Of a DNA stretch of 64,000 nt, positions 25,865-35,765 are shown one piece after another (positions within the stretch are counted from its first letter, which is position 1; every line of letters begins with the position of its first letter). The stretch comes from Pseudomonas migulae. Its GTDB lineage: Bacteria > Pseudomonadota > Gammaproteobacteria > Pseudomonadales > Pseudomonadaceae. The translations under genes and the position numbers were made by a program. The stretch lies in assembly GCF_024169315.1 (NCBI RefSeq), contig NZ_JALJWR010000001.1:5382501-5446500 (forward strand). Direction: 5' to 3'. The notes beneath the pieces are model-generated. The model was not told the DNA's origin and did no database searches. It was given only the letters and a program-made list of their open reading frames with translations.

Positions 25865-27027
25865 GCAGTTTTGCGGCCGGGCGCGAACCACACGCAGAGC
25901 ATCGCGCCCAAGGCCAGCAACGTACATAACAGCGACAGCGGCCATGGCTGCTGACTGGCGATCAGACTGGCAATCCCACCGATGACGGCAGCCATCAGTT
26001 GATGAATGAACCCGCTCAACGCCATCGCATAAGCACCACCGACCGGTGAACCGTCGTTGGCCAATGACAGGCTGATCGGGTAATTCAACGACTGGCCCAA
26101 CACCGCAACGCAGTAGGGCAACCAGAACAGCAGTGCAATCGAAGTGCCTGCGACGCTCCCCAATAACATCACCGCGCTGCCGGCCAGTACCAGACTTACG
26201 CCCGCCGTCATCAAGCGCCGCTGACCCGTGCGCAGCACCAAACCGTTGACCCCCAATGCTCCCAGGAAATAGGCCGCGCTGATTGGCCAACCCAATAATC
26301 CGTACTCCACAGCCGACCAGTTGAACGGTCCTTGCAGAATCAATGGCGCTGCGGTGTTGAACGCGATGATCACCCCATAACCCAGCCCGCCGGTGAGCGC
26401 CGGAAGCAGGAAGGCTCGATCACGCAGAATGCGCCAGTAGCTCGGCCAGGCGGATGATTGAACAGTGTCGTCTACCCGCATCGGGAACGTGACCCGTGCC
26501 ACGATCATCGCCAGCAACAGACTCACACCGCCCAGCAGGTAGAAAATCGCCGGCCAGCCCAACGCGACCTGGATGATCGACCCCAGGTACTGGCCAATCC
26601 CCAGTGCTACCACGAAAGAAATCGAAATCCACGACAGTGCTTTAGCCAACAGGTCGCCACGGAAACTGTCACGGATCAACACCCGGGCCATGACCGAAAT
26701 CCCGCTGGCACCGATGCCCTGAACCAGTCTGAAAAACAGAAAAGTTTCGAGTGTCTGGCCCAAGGGCAACGCAAGGTTGCCTACGCCATAGATGCCGAGC
26801 GCCGCGAGCAGTACCGGTTTTCGGCCAATGCGCTGCCCAAGGCTGCCCCAGAACAGCATCGGCAGTGCCATGCCGATCAAATACACCGCCAATCCCCAGG
26901 AAACCTGCGAGGCGTCGGCAGACAGATATCGAGCCATTTCCGGCAGCGCCGGCAGGTAAATGCTCATGCCCAACTGCGCGAGAAAAACGGTGCTGCAAGT
27001 GACGAGGAGGGTGGTGCTGCTTTTCAT
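25861..27027 (-). CDS. MFS transporter, DHA1 (Bcr/CflA-like)
   Basis: This 388-residue protein has twelve membrane segments. The motif-A loop [21 protein letters not shown] (about 61-81) and [14 protein letters not shown] mark the drug:proton antiporter group; [21 protein letters not shown] is typical of Bcr/CflA. It diverges from a LysR gene 129 bases away, which is a likely regulator. The 3' end overlaps the dehydrogenase gene by four bases in a tail-to-tail arrangement. Confidence 0.83.
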   Translation of the reverse strand: MKSSTTLLVTCSTVFLAQLGMSIYLPALPEMARYLSADASQVSWGLAVYLIGMALPMLFWGSLGQRIGRKPVLLAALGIYGVGNLALPLGQTLETFLFFRLVQGIGASGISVMARVLIRDSFRGDLLAKALSWISISFVVALGIGQYLGSIIQVALGWPAIFYLLGGVSLLLAMIVARVTFPMRVDDTVQSSAWPSYWRILRDRAFLLPALTGGLGYGVIIAFNTAAPLILQGPFNWSAVEYGLLGWPISAAYFLGALGVNGLVLRTGQRRLMTAGVSLVLAGSAVMLLGSVAGTSIALLFWLPYCVAVLGQSLNYPISLSLANDGSPVGGAYAMALSGFIHQLMAAVIGGIASLIASQQPWPLSLLCTLLALGAMLCVWFAPGRKTA

Positions 27028-27156
27028 GGAAAGCCTTGGGCGGCAAGACTATACCTAGGCAATTGGTCGAGGACGAATCGTCCATGGTTTTGTGTTGCCA
27101 GAGCTGAATGGCGATATCCTCCCGACTCGGCCAAACCCAAACCATCGAGCCCACTC

Positions 27157-28065
27157 ATGCTGCAAAAAAGCCTGATCCGCCGCCTCGACCTCATCACCCT
27201 CCAGCTGTTCGTCGCTGTCCACGAAGAAGGCACGCTCACCCGTGCCGCGACCCGCGAGGCTATCGCGGTGTCGGCGGCGAGCAAGCGTTTGATGGAGTTG
27301 GAGGAGGCGTTGGGCATCAGTCTGTTCGTGCGCCAGGCCAAGGGCATGACCCTGACGCCGGCGGGCGAAACCCTGCTGCATCACGCCCGGCAGATGCTGT
27401 TCAACGTCGAAAAAATGGGCCTTGAATTGGGTGAACACAGCCACGGCATTCGTGGTTATGTACGGATGCTCGCCAACCTGTCGGCGATCATTCAGTTTCT
27501 GCCGGAAGACCTGCGGGACTTCTCCGAGCGCCATCCGCAGGTCAAGACTGACCTCGAGGAGCGTCCCAGCAGCGGGGTCATCCAAGGGGTGCTGGATGGC
27601 GTGGCAGACCTCGGGATCTGTTCCAGCGACAGCGATGTGAAAGGTCTGCACAGCGTGCTGTATCGCCAGGACAAACTGGTGGTGCTGATGCTGCCGGATC
27701 ATCCATTGGCCAGCCGCTCCAGCCTGGCGTTCGCCGATACGCTGGGCAGCGATTACGTCGGCCTGCATTCCGCCAGTTCCATCAACATGCGCACCCACGC
27801 CGCTGCGCGTCAGGCGGGCAAGGTGTTGCGATTGCGGATTCATGTGCCGGGGTTCGATGCGATGTGCCGGATGGTCCAGGCCAACATGGGCATCGGGATC
27901 TTGCCGCAGAAGGCGTATGAACTGTTTGGCCGGGCGCTGGGGTTACATGCGGTGCCGTTGACCGATGACTGGTCGGATCGGGCGTTGATTCTAGTGGTGC
28001 GCGATGAAGCGGTGTTGTCGCCGGTGAGCCGGATGTTGTTTGAGCAGTTGCGGGGGCAGGTCTGA
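27157..28065 (+). CDS. LysR-type transcription regulator
   Basis: This gene encodes 302 residues from the ATG at 27157, with an N-terminal winged helix (residues 9-68, LFVAVHEEGTLTRAATREAIAVSAASKRLMELE) and a periplasmic-binding-like effector domain (about 95-300). It stands between a divergent MFS gene and, 228 bases downstream, the CoA-transferase operon on the same strand. Either could be its target; LysR proteins more often control a divergent gene. The effector is unknown. Confidence 0.87.
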   Translation: MLQKSLIRRLDLITLQLFVAVHEEGTLTRAATREAIAVSAASKRLMELEEALGISLFVRQAKGMTLTPAGETLLHHARQMLFNVEKMGLELGEHSHGIRGYVRMLANLSAIIQFLPEDLRDFSERHPQVKTDLEERPSSGVIQGVLDGVADLGICSSDSDVKGLHSVLYRQDKLVVLMLPDHPLASRSSLAFADTLGSDYVGLHSASSINMRTHAAARQAGKVLRLRIHVPGFDAMCRMVQANMGIGILPQKAYELFGRALGLHAVPLTDDWSDRALILVVRDEAVLSPVSRMLFEQLRGQV

Positions 28066-28089
28066 GATTTCTGTTGTCAGGGATGGCCT

Positions 28090-28154
28090 CTTCGCGGGCA
28101 AGCCTCGCTCCTACGATCACGCATAACCTGTAGGAGCGAGGCTTGCCCGCGAAG
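28090..28154. repeat. REP doublet
   Basis: Inverted pair of the GTAGGAGCGAGGCTTGCCCG class between the LysR gene and the CoA-transferase operon. Confidence 0.9.
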
Positions 28155-28292
28155 ACTGACCTGAGGTCGCGACAATTCTTCCACGGAGCGTTCGCGTTTC
28201 ACGAACGCCCGTTATCAACTGAAGGTTGGATTCCAGTCCCCTCGCTCCTCTAGCCTTGGCGCATATTCCAAGAACAACAGAGGTACCCCGCG

Positions 28293-29486
28293 ATGACTGC
28301 CCCCCTGAGTGCAATCAAGGTGATCGAAATCGGCACGCTGATCGCCGCGCCATTCGCCGCGCGCATGCTTGCCGAGTTCGGTGCCGAGGTGATCAAGATC
28401 GAAGCCATGGGCCAGGGCGATCCCCTGCGCAAATGGCGCAAGCTGCACGAGGGCACCTCGCTGTGGTGGTACCTGCAATCGCGCAACAAAAAGTCCCTGG
28501 CGCTGAATCTGAAATCCCCCGAAGGCATTGAACTGGTCAAGCAACTGGCGACCAGTGCCGACGTGCTGATCGAAAACCTGCGCCCCGGCGCCCTCGAGAA
28601 ACTCGGCCTGGGCTGGGACGTGTTGCACGCCTTGAACCCCAACCTGACCCTGGTGCGCATTTCCGGCTACGGCCAGACTGGCCCGTACCGTGACCGTCCA
28701 GGATTCGGCGCCATCGGCGAGGCCATGGGCGGGATTCGCTACACCACCGGCACCCCCGGTTCGCCACCGGCCCGTGTCGGCGTCAGCCTCGGTGATTCAC
28801 TGGCGTCCTTGCACGCGGTGATCGGCGCCTTGATGTCGCTGCTGCGGGTCAAGACCGGGCAGGGCGGCGGGCAAGTGGTCGATGTGTCGCTGGCCGAAAG
28901 CGTGTTCAACGTCATGGAAAGCCTGGTGCCGGAATACGACATGCTCGGCCATGTGCGTGAGCGCAGCGGCGGGGCATTGCCCGGCATCGCGCCGTCCAAC
29001 ACCTACCTGACGGCCGATGGCGCCTACGTGGTGATCGCCGGCAACAGCGACCCGATCTACAAACGCTTGATGGAAGTGGTCGGTCGCCGCGACCTGGCCG
29101 ACGCGCCGGAGTTTGCCCATAACGATGGTCGCGCAGCCAAGAGCAACGTGCTCGACGCTGCCATCACCCACTGGACCAGCAGCCTGCCGATCGACGAAGT
29201 CCTGGCGGCACTGGAAGCCGCTGAAGTACCGGCCGGGCGCATCTATTCGGTAGCCGACATCGTCGCCGATCCGCACTATCAGGCACGGGACATGCTGCTC
29301 AGCGCCGACCTGCCCGGCGGCACGAAAGTGAAGATGCCGGGCATAGTGCCCAAACTCTCCGAAACCCCCGGTGGCGTGAACTGGTCGGGGCCGAGTCTGG
29401 GCCAGCACACCGACGGGATTCTCGCGGGCCTGGGCCTGACAGATGCGGACATCGAACGCCTGAAAACTGAAGGGGTGGTGCAATGA
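28293..29486 (+). CDS. CaiB/BaiF (class III) CoA-transferase
   Basis: This 397-residue enzyme moves CoA between carboxylic acids. The family start (VIEIGTLIAAPFAARMLAEFGAEVIKIE) and the NKKSLALNLKSPEG segment are clear. In the catalytic strand VVDVSLAESVFNVMES, glutamate stands where formyl-CoA transferase has aspartate, as in some dicarboxylate-specific relatives. The stop overlaps the next gene (ATGA), an HMG-CoA-lyase homologue, so the pair probably activates and then splits a branched hydroxy-dicarboxylate such as 3-hydroxy-3-methylglutarate (inference). AGAGG precedes the ATG. Confidence 0.88.
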   Translation: MTAPLSAIKVIEIGTLIAAPFAARMLAEFGAEVIKIEAMGQGDPLRKWRKLHEGTSLWWYLQSRNKKSLALNLKSPEGIELVKQLATSADVLIENLRPGALEKLGLGWDVLHALNPNLTLVRISGYGQTGPYRDRPGFGAIGEAMGGIRYTTGTPGSPPARVGVSLGDSLASLHAVIGALMSLLRVKTGQGGGQVVDVSLAESVFNVMESLVPEYDMLGHVRERSGGALPGIAPSNTYLTADGAYVVIAGNSDPIYKRLMEVVGRRDLADAPEFAHNDGRAAKSNVLDAAITHWTSSLPIDEVLAALEAAEVPAGRIYSVADIVADPHYQARDMLLSADLPGGTKVKMPGIVPKLSETPGGVNWSGPSLGQHTDGILAGLGLTDADIERLKTEGVVQ

Positions 29487-30409
29487 TCACTGATTTTTCC
29501 GAGACCCTGATCGTTCAGGAAGTCTCCCCTCGTGACGGCCTGCAGATCGAGCCTACCTGGGTTGAAACGGCCGACAAGATTGCCCTGATCGATCAGCTGT
29601 CGCTGGCCGGATTCAGCCGCATCGAAGCCGGCTCGTTCGTGTCGCCCAAGGCCATTCCGGCGCTGCGCGACGGCGAGTTGGTGTTCAAGGGCATCACCCG
29701 TCAACCGGGGGTGATTTACGTCGCGTTGATCCCCAACCTGAAAGGCGCGCAACGGGCGCTGGCGACGAGGGCCGACGAACTGAACCTGGTGATGTCCGCC
29801 AGCCAGACGCACAACCTGGCCAATATGCGCATGCGTTGCGAAGCCTCATTGGCCGCGTTCGGTGAGATCGTGCAATACGTCGGTGACACGCCGGTGCGAC
29901 TCAACGGCAGCATCGCCACCACCTTCGGTTGCCCGTTCGAAGGCAAGATCGATGAGGACCGCGTGCTGCAAATCGTCGAGGCGTATCAGGAACTCGGGAT
30001 TCAGGGCATCACCCTGGCCGACACCACGGGCATGGCCAATCCGCGTCAGGTCGATCGGCTGGTGCGCAGGGTCTTGCAGCGGGTTTCGCCAGCGGACCTG
30101 ACCCTGCATTTCCACAACACCCGCGGCCTCGGTTTGTGCAACGTGCTGGCCGCCTACGAGGCCGGCGCCCGACGCTTCGACGCAGCCCTCGGCGGCCTCG
30201 GCGGCTGCCCGTTTGCACCGGGCGCCTCGGGCAATATCTGCACCGAAGACCTGGTGAACCTGTGCGATGAAATCGGCATTCACACCGGCATCGACCTGCC
30301 GCTGTTGCTGAAGCTATCCCGTGGATTACCGGCGCTGCTGGGCCACGAAGTGCCAGGCCAGTTGGCCAAGGCCGGACGCAATTGCGACCTGCACCCAACC
30401 CCTTCCTGA
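29483..30409 (+). CDS. HMG-CoA lyase-family protein
   Basis: This 308-residue DRE-TIM metallolyase has VSPRDGLQIE (catalytic Arg17, metal Asp18), the metal ligands in LHFHNTRGLG, and the HMG-CoA lyase signature GLGGCPFAPGASGN with the flexible-loop cysteine. It cleaves 3-hydroxy-3-methylglutaryl-CoA or a close analogue into acetyl-CoA and a keto acid. It is not in a leucine (liu) cluster. It is coupled to a CoA-transferase upstream and followed by an anion-type MFS gene, pointing to a dicarboxylate catabolic route. Confidence 0.88.
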   Translation: MITDFSETLIVQEVSPRDGLQIEPTWVETADKIALIDQLSLAGFSRIEAGSFVSPKAIPALRDGELVFKGITRQPGVIYVALIPNLKGAQRALATRADELNLVMSASQTHNLANMRMRCEASLAAFGEIVQYVGDTPVRLNGSIATTFGCPFEGKIDEDRVLQIVEAYQELGIQGITLADTTGMANPRQVDRLVRRVLQRVSPADLTLHFHNTRGLGLCNVLAAYEAGARRFDAALGGLGGCPFAPGASGNICTEDLVNLCDEIGIHTGIDLPLLLKLSRGLPALLGHEVPGQLAKAGRNCDLHPTPS

Positions 30410-30425
30410 CCCAACCCAAAACCCC

Positions 30426-30518
30426 TGTAGGAGCAAGGCTTGCCCGCGAAGGCAATCTGCCATTCAACATCGAAGGTAACCGATACGCCGCCTTCGCGGG
30501 CAAGCCTCGCTCCTACAG
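30426..30518. repeat. REP doublet inside the CoA-transferase operon
   Basis: Inverted pair (CTGTAGGAGCAAGGCTTGCC and GGCAAGCCTCGCTCCTACAG) between the lyase gene and the MFS gene. It may lower expression of the transporter relative to the enzymes. Confidence 0.9.
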
Positions 30519-30588
30519 AAAGCTACATCTCAACCAGACAACAAAAACAATCGGACACCCAAGGGCAGTCCGCCTGGAGAAAAGCACC

Positions 30589-31920
30589 ATGAGCCTCAAT
30601 GTACTGGAGGCGGGCGCGAGCCCGTCCGTTAGCCACGACGAAGAAAAAGCCCTGGTCAGCAAAGTCGCCTGGCGCCTGATGCCGCTGATCATGGTCTGCT
30701 ACCTGTTCGCCTTTTTCGACCGCATCAACATCAGCTTCGCCAAGTTCCAGTTGCAGACCGACCTGAGCCTGAGCGACACCGCTTACGGCCTCGGCGCCGG
30801 GCTGTTCGTGGTCGGTTACGTGATCTTCGAAGTGCCGAGCAACATGATGCTGTACAAGGTCGGCGCCCGGCGCTGGATCGCACGGATCATGATGTCCTGG
30901 GGCCTCGCGACGGCGGCGATGGTCTTCGTCAACAGCGAATGGCAGTTCTACGCATTGCGCTTCGTGATCGGCGCGATGGAAGCCGGTTTCGCGCCAGGCG
31001 TGCTGTATTACCTGACGCTGTGGTTCCCGCAGCACTATCGCGGACGCATCACCTCGATGCTGTTCCTGTCATCGGCATTTGCCGGTCTGGTCGGCGCACC
31101 GTTCTCCGGGCTGGTGCTGCAACACCTCGACGGCTTCATGGACATGCGTGGCTGGCACTGGCTGTTTCTGCTCGGTGGCGTGCCGTGCATCGGCCTCGGG
31201 TTGCTGGTGCTGACGCTGCTCAAGGATCGCATCGAAGACGCCCACTGGCTGACGCCGTCGGAGAAAACCCTGCTGGCCAGCCGCATTGCGCACCACGAAC
31301 CGCACAAGAGCGGCGGCTCGTTGCTCGCTGCGCTGCGGATTCCAGGTTTCCTGACGTTGGGGCTGATCTACTTCCTGATTCAGGTGGCGTCCTACGGCTT
31401 GAATTTCTGGGCCCCACAACTGATCCGCAGCGCTGGCACTGAAAGCCCGGTGATGATCGGATTGCTGACGGCGATCCCGTACATTTGCGGCGCCATCAGC
31501 ATGGTGGTGATCGGGCGGTTGTCCGACTCGACCGGCGAGCGTCGCAAGTTTGTCGCAGGGTTGGTGGCGGTGGGCGCGCTGGGGTTCTTCTGCGCAGGGA
31601 TCTTCGCCAACCACACGACCTTCCTGATCGTCGCGCTGGGCCTGCTCGGTGCCGGGATCATCGCCTCCATTCCAAGCTTCTGGACCCTGCCGCCGAAACT
31701 GCTGGCCGGTGCCGGCGCAGGCGCTGCGGGTGGGATCGCGGTGATCAACACCCTCGGCCAATTCGGCGGCATCGTCAGCCCGGTGATGGTCGGCCGGATC
31801 AAGGACCTGACCGGCAGCACCACACCAGCGCTGTACGTCATCGGCGTCTGCGCGCTGATCGCGGTTGCGCTGTTGTTGTGGGGGTTGCCGCAGAAACTGC
31901 GCACGCTCGATAAGTTCTGA
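30589..31920 (+). CDS. MFS transporter, anion:cation symporter (ACS) family
   Basis: This 443-residue protein has twelve membrane segments. The ACS signature is clear: LMPLIMVCYLFAFFDRINISFAK near residue 31, LGAGLFVVGYVIFEVPSNMML and GAMEAGFAPGVLYYLTLWFP. Members import organic anions such as tartrate, phthalate or glucarate. GGAGA lies before the ATG at 30589. It is the third gene after a CoA-transferase and lyase, and probably takes up their dicarboxylate substrate. Confidence 0.87.
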   Translation: MSLNVLEAGASPSVSHDEEKALVSKVAWRLMPLIMVCYLFAFFDRINISFAKFQLQTDLSLSDTAYGLGAGLFVVGYVIFEVPSNMMLYKVGARRWIARIMMSWGLATAAMVFVNSEWQFYALRFVIGAMEAGFAPGVLYYLTLWFPQHYRGRITSMLFLSSAFAGLVGAPFSGLVLQHLDGFMDMRGWHWLFLLGGVPCIGLGLLVLTLLKDRIEDAHWLTPSEKTLLASRIAHHEPHKSGGSLLAALRIPGFLTLGLIYFLIQVASYGLNFWAPQLIRSAGTESPVMIGLLTAIPYICGAISMVVIGRLSDSTGERRKFVAGLVAVGALGFFCAGIFANHTTFLIVALGLLGAGIIASIPSFWTLPPKLLAGAGAGAAGGIAVINTLGQFGGIVSPVMVGRIKDLTGSTTPALYVIGVCALIAVALLLWGLPQKLRTLDKF

Positions 31921-31938
31921 CACCGGCGGTGCTCTACA

Positions 31939-32028
31939 GGCCGCCTTCACGAGCAAGCTCGCTTTTACACTCGATCAGTGCCACGCCGCTGATCTCCTGT
32001 GGGAGCGAGCTTGCTCGTGAAGGCGGCC
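31939..32028. repeat. REP doublet
   Basis: Variant inverted pair (GCCTTCACGAGCAAGCTCGC and GGGAGCGAGCTTGCTCGTGA). The remaining 32029-32288 before fosA shows nothing I can identify beyond the fosA ribosome site. Confidence 0.88.
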
Positions 32029-32288
32029 TGACAGTCAACATCCCACTGTCAGTTACCCCTCGACCCGCCGTCGCCAAAGACATCCCCCGCGCCAATCACC
32101 TGCACCAAAGTCATCTCTCTGTCCACCCACCCAAACCACCCGGCGTGATCCAGCGCCAGCGACGCATATTCCGTCGCTTACGTTCGTGTTGGCGTGGCAA
32201 AAGCGGCAGGGCGGAGTTCAGATATTGAACGGGCGGATCGGGGAGAGGATATTGCACAGCTCATCTTTCAACGCCTGAGGTAATCAGA

Positions 32289-32753
32289 TTGCTCACCGGC
32301 CTCAACCACCTGACCCTCGCCGTCACCGACCTGAACCGCAGCGTGGCGTTCTATCACGACCTCCTGCAACTTCAGCTCGAAGCCACGTGGGACAGCGGCG
32401 CGTACCTCTCGCTGCCAGGCCTGTGGCTGTGTCTTTCCCTCGATCCGCTGCGCAAATCCGGGCCCGCCGCCGATTACACCCATTACGCCTTCAGCATCAG
32501 CGCACCCGACTTCCCGCCATTCGTCGAACGCCTGCGAACTGCCAACGTCCGGGAATGGCGCGACAACCGCAGCGAAGGCGCGTCGTTCTACTTCCTCGAC
32601 CCCGATGGCCATAAGCTCGAAGCCCATGTCGGCGATCTGGCGTCGCGACTGGCGGCCTGTCGGCAGCGTCCCTATGCGGGAATGAAGTTCTTCGACGATC
32701 AGTCATTCGATTCCCGGGGACCTGATATAGACTTGCGCCCATTCACCAAGTAG
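32289..32753 (+). CDS. fosA: Fosfomycin thiol transferase FosA
   Basis: The 154-residue enzyme of the vicinal-oxygen-chelate fold adds glutathione to fosfomycin. Metal ligands are His7 (LNHLTLAV), His65 (YTHYAFSI) and Glu111 (KLEAHVGDL); KFFDDQSF near the end is also typical. The start is TTG at 32289: GAGG at 32277-32280 lies eight bases upstream, and the resulting [12 protein letters not shown] matches known FosA starts. The next gene, a LysE exporter, follows 17 bases later. Chromosomal fosA is common in pseudomonads. Confidence 0.9.
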   Translation: MLTGLNHLTLAVTDLNRSVAFYHDLLQLQLEATWDSGAYLSLPGLWLCLSLDPLRKSGPAADYTHYAFSISAPDFPPFVERLRTANVREWRDNRSEGASFYFLDPDGHKLEAHVGDLASRLAACRQRPYAGMKFFDDQSFDSRGPDIDLRPFTK

Positions 32754-32770
32754 TTCAAAAGGATTTCCCG

Positions 32771-33409
32771 ATGACCCCATCGCTGCTAATGGCCGTTCTC
32801 GCCTCGGGCTTCATTTACGGCATCACGCCGGGGCCAGGTGTCCTGGCAGTGTTCGGCATCGGCGCGGCGCGTGGGCGGCGGGCCGGGGCGGGTTTTTTGT
32901 GCGGGCATTTGCTGGGGGACGTGGTCTGGTGCAGCACCGCGTTGATCGCGATTGTCGGTGCACGGGAAATCGGCAGTACGGCGTTTGACGTGCTGGGCGT
33001 GCTCAGCGGGTTGTATCTGTTCTGGCTCGGTTTGCGCGCGGTGCGGGCCAAACGTAGCAGTGCCGAAGCGCCGCAGGGCCCGGCGCGGCAACCGTTCTGG
33101 CACGGCATTCTGTTCGGCCTGACCAATCCCAAGGCGTATCCGGTGGCGGTGGCGACTTTTACGGCGTTGTTGTCCAGTCGTGCAGAGTTGCTGCATTGGT
33201 CGATGTTGCCGTGGCTGATCGTTCTGAGCTTCGTCGGTGGCCTGATCGCCTACGCTATCCTCATTGGCATTGTTGGCGCGCGGCAGGTACGCAGCCTGTA
33301 TCAACGCCATGAGCTGGCGATCACCCGGTTGTGCGGGGTTATGTTTATCGGTTTCGCCATCAACGCCCTGGCGCATGCCTTGCCGGGGTTGATGCCGAAC
33401 AAGACTTGA
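32771..33409 (+). CDS. LysE/RhtB-family amino-acid exporter
   Basis: This 212-residue inner-membrane protein has about six membrane segments and the family start (FIYGITPGPGVLAVFGIGAARGRRAG). The conserved GLTNPKAYPVAVATF segment lies at about residues 116-130. It exports amino acids or related metabolites; specificity is unknown. It follows fosA closely and may be cotranscribed. Confidence 0.85.
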   Translation: MTPSLLMAVLASGFIYGITPGPGVLAVFGIGAARGRRAGAGFLCGHLLGDVVWCSTALIAIVGAREIGSTAFDVLGVLSGLYLFWLGLRAVRAKRSSAEAPQGPARQPFWHGILFGLTNPKAYPVAVATFTALLSSRAELLHWSMLPWLIVLSFVGGLIAYAILIGIVGARQVRSLYQRHELAITRLCGVMFIGFAINALAHALPGLMPNKT

Positions 33410-33496
33410 AACTGATCGCAGGGACGCGTCAGCGGCATCATCACAGGTCAGGGACGGTTCTTTTTTGCTGCATTGTTCGGACATGCTCTCTGCACC

Positions 33497-34846
33497 ATGG
33501 CATCCAGAAATTCCGCGCCGTTGGCGAGTTACATCGATCTACTGCTGGATGCCGTTTGCGCGGTTGATAAACAAGGTCGCTTTGTTTTTGTCAGCGCGGC
33601 CTGCGAGCGCATTTTTGGTTACACGCCTGATGAGCTGGTCGGCCTGCCCATGATCGATATGGTGCATCCCGCCGATCGCCAGCGCACCCTCGACGCCGCA
33701 CGGGAGATCATGGGCGGCGACCCCAAGCTCAACTTCGAAAACCGCTACCTGCGCAAGGATGGCCGTGTGGTGCACATCCTGTGGTCCGCACGCTGGTCGG
33801 AAGTCGATCAGCTGCGCATCGCCGTGGCCCGCGACATCACCGAGCGCAAGCAGGCCGAGTCCCGGCAAGCGGCGCTGTATGCGATCTCCGAAGCGGCCCA
33901 CGCGGCGGAGGACTTGCTGGCGTTGTTCAAGCGCATTCACTTGATCATCGGCGAATGGCTGCCGGCGCTGAATTTCTCTGTCGCGTTGTATGACGAGCAC
34001 TGCGCGCAGCTCAATTTCCCTTATCACGTCGACGACAACGAGCAGCAACCCGAGCAGCCGGGCACCGTTACCGGACGGCTATGTGCCGAGGTGATCCGCA
34101 GCGGCCAGCCGATTCTGCTGACCCCGGATCAGGACGACGCCCCGGAAGGCTTCGAGTTGCTGGTTGCCGGCCAGCATTCGCCTTGCTGGCTGGGCGTGCC
34201 GCTGAACTCGCAGAACGGCACCATCGGCGCGCTGATCGTAAAAAGCGTGGCGGGTGGTGAACGCTATACCGAACAAGACAAGGAGTTGTTGCAGTTCGTG
34301 TGCGCCCAGGTCGCCACCGCCATCGAGCGCAAGCAGTTGCATGCCCGGCTGCAGCGCATGGCCCAGTACGATCAACTGACCCAACTGCCCAATCGTGAAT
34401 TGCTCCGTGACCGGCTGAAAGCCTCGCTGACACTGGCCAAGTCGGAGTGCGGGCGCATGGCGCTGCTGTATGTCGATCTCGACCGCTTCAAGGAAGTCAA
34501 CGACACCCACGGCCATGCCGTCGGCGACATGCTGCTGCAAGCGGTCGCCAATCGTCTGAAAGGCTGCGTGCGCGAAACCGACACCGTGGCGCGCATTGGC
34601 GGTGATGAGTTTGTGGTGCTGTTGCACAGCATCCAGGCTGCGGAAGATGCTGAAAGCGTCGCCGGAAAAATCCGACAGATCCTGGCTCAACCGCTGCGGC
34701 TGGATGGCCACAGCCTGAACATCCAGCCGAGCATCGGCGTCGCGCATTTCCCCGAGCACGGCACGGAAGAGAAGCAATTGTTCCGCCACGCCGACGAGGC
34801 CATGTACAGCGCCAAACGCCAGAACCATCTTCATTACAGGGCTTGA
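33497..34846 (+). CDS. PAS-GAF-GGDEF diguanylate cyclase
   Basis: This gene encodes 449 residues from the ATG at 33497; an upstream TTG at 33473 also reads in frame, and no strong ribosome site decides between them. An N-terminal PAS domain (about 10-118, CAVDKQGRFVFVSAACERIFGYTPDEL) is followed by a GAF domain (about 125-280) and a GGDEF domain (about 295-449). The active-site GGDEF is at 368-372, with an I-site RETD five residues before it. It should make cyclic di-GMP with product inhibition. There are no membrane segments, so it is cytosolic; the PAS and GAF ligands are unknown. Confidence 0.88.
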   Translation: MASRNSAPLASYIDLLLDAVCAVDKQGRFVFVSAACERIFGYTPDELVGLPMIDMVHPADRQRTLDAAREIMGGDPKLNFENRYLRKDGRVVHILWSARWSEVDQLRIAVARDITERKQAESRQAALYAISEAAHAAEDLLALFKRIHLIIGEWLPALNFSVALYDEHCAQLNFPYHVDDNEQQPEQPGTVTGRLCAEVIRSGQPILLTPDQDDAPEGFELLVAGQHSPCWLGVPLNSQNGTIGALIVKSVAGGERYTEQDKELLQFVCAQVATAIERKQLHARLQRMAQYDQLTQLPNRELLRDRLKASLTLAKSECGRMALLYVDLDRFKEVNDTHGHAVGDMLLQAVANRLKGCVRETDTVARIGGDEFVVLLHSIQAAEDAESVAGKIRQILAQPLRLDGHSLNIQPSIGVAHFPEHGTEEKQLFRHADEAMYSAKRQNHLHYRA

Positions 34847-34962
34847 AAACCAGCCACCGTTCGTCGCATCGATTCCAGTTTTTCTAAACCTTTGCAGTGA
34901 TCGAAATTCAGATTCTATGCGGGCTCCTGCTCGCCGCGATCATCACCAAGAGGTAGAGAATC

Positions 34963-35121
34963 ATGCCTAACTCAAGAAACTCGAACTCGGGAAATTTCGC
35001 CAACGATCGAACGAAGGCGTCTGAAGCCGGTCGCAAAGGTGGGAAAACTACCACCACGACTGTCGACAAAGAGCCTGCGAAACCCGATATGGGCCGCAAA
35101 GGTGGCCAGAAATCCAAGTAG
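34963..35121 (+). CDS. Small KGG-repeat stress protein
   Basis: The 52-residue hydrophilic protein carries two RKGG motifs (EAGRKGGK at 21-28 and MGRKGGQK at 43-50), the signature of KGG/GsiB/YciG-like stress proteins, with Asn/Ser- and Thr-rich spacers. AGAGG lies before the ATG at 34963. It precedes a DUF4142 gene, another stress-associated family, by about 70 bases. Codon use matches its neighbours. Confidence 0.8.
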   Translation: MPNSRNSNSGNFANDRTKASEAGRKGGKTTTTTVDKEPAKPDMGRKGGQKSK

Positions 35122-35194
35122 TGGTGAAGGTGGTTTTGATTGAGAGGCGGGAGCGAAAGCTCCCGTTTGAATTTATAGAGAGGAGGGCGCGACC

Positions 35195-35698
35195 ATGAGC
35201 CGGATGGCCACCCGATTACGCAATGCCAGTATCGCCGCGTTACTGGGCCTGTGCGCCAGCACTGCCTTTGCCCAGTCCCCCGCCGAATTCATCAATGATG
35301 CTTCGGCCAAAGGCATGGCCGACATCGAAGCCAGTCGCCTGGCGCACCAGAAATCCGAATCCAAAGAGGTCAAGGACTACACCATCGTCGTCATCAACGA
35401 CCGCACCACCGCCAACCAGCACCTGGCGAAAATCGCCAAGCAACTGGATCTGCCGGTGGCCCCACGGGAAGAGGTGGTCGACAAGTCGAAAGCCTTGATG
35501 CCGCCAGTGCAGGAAGGCGCGTCCTTTGATCAGGCCTATGCCGCCAGTCAGGTAAAGACCACGCAGGAAGCCATCGAGCAACTGCAGCAGACCGCGCAGA
35601 CCACCGATGTGCCGGAAATCAAAGCCTTCGCCGAAGAAACCCTGCCCAAACTGCAGAACCATCTGCAAATGGCCAAGGCGTTGCAAGCGGGTCGATAA
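35195..35698 (+). CDS. Periplasmic DUF4142 protein
   Basis: This 167-residue protein has a signal peptide ending at about residue 26 (AFAQSP). The ferritin-like four-helix DUF4142 domain follows (EFINDASAKGMADIEASRLAHQKSESKEVKDY, KLQNHLQMAKAL). The family is common in stress-induced loci, but its biochemical role is not known. AGAGGAGG stands before the ATG at 35195, a strong ribosome site. A terminator follows directly. Confidence 0.85.
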   Translation: MSRMATRLRNASIAALLGLCASTAFAQSPAEFINDASAKGMADIEASRLAHQKSESKEVKDYTIVVINDRTTANQHLAKIAKQLDLPVAPREEVVDKSKALMPPVQEGASFDQAYAASQVKTTQEAIEQLQQTAQTTDVPEIKAFAEETLPKLQNHLQMAKALQAGR

Positions 35699-35723
35699 CC
35701 CCCCGTTTGACGGCTTTCATAAC

Positions 35724-35757
35724 AAACGGCGCGTGATTCACATCACGCGCCGTTTTT
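35724..35757 (+). terminator. Rho-independent terminator after the DUF4142 gene
   Basis: AAACGGCGCGTGA and TCACGCGCCGTTTTT form a long GC-rich stem with a short loop and T-tract. The A-run on its left could also stop the convergent gene on the other strand. Confidence 0.88.
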
Positions 35758-35765
35758 GTTGGAGC

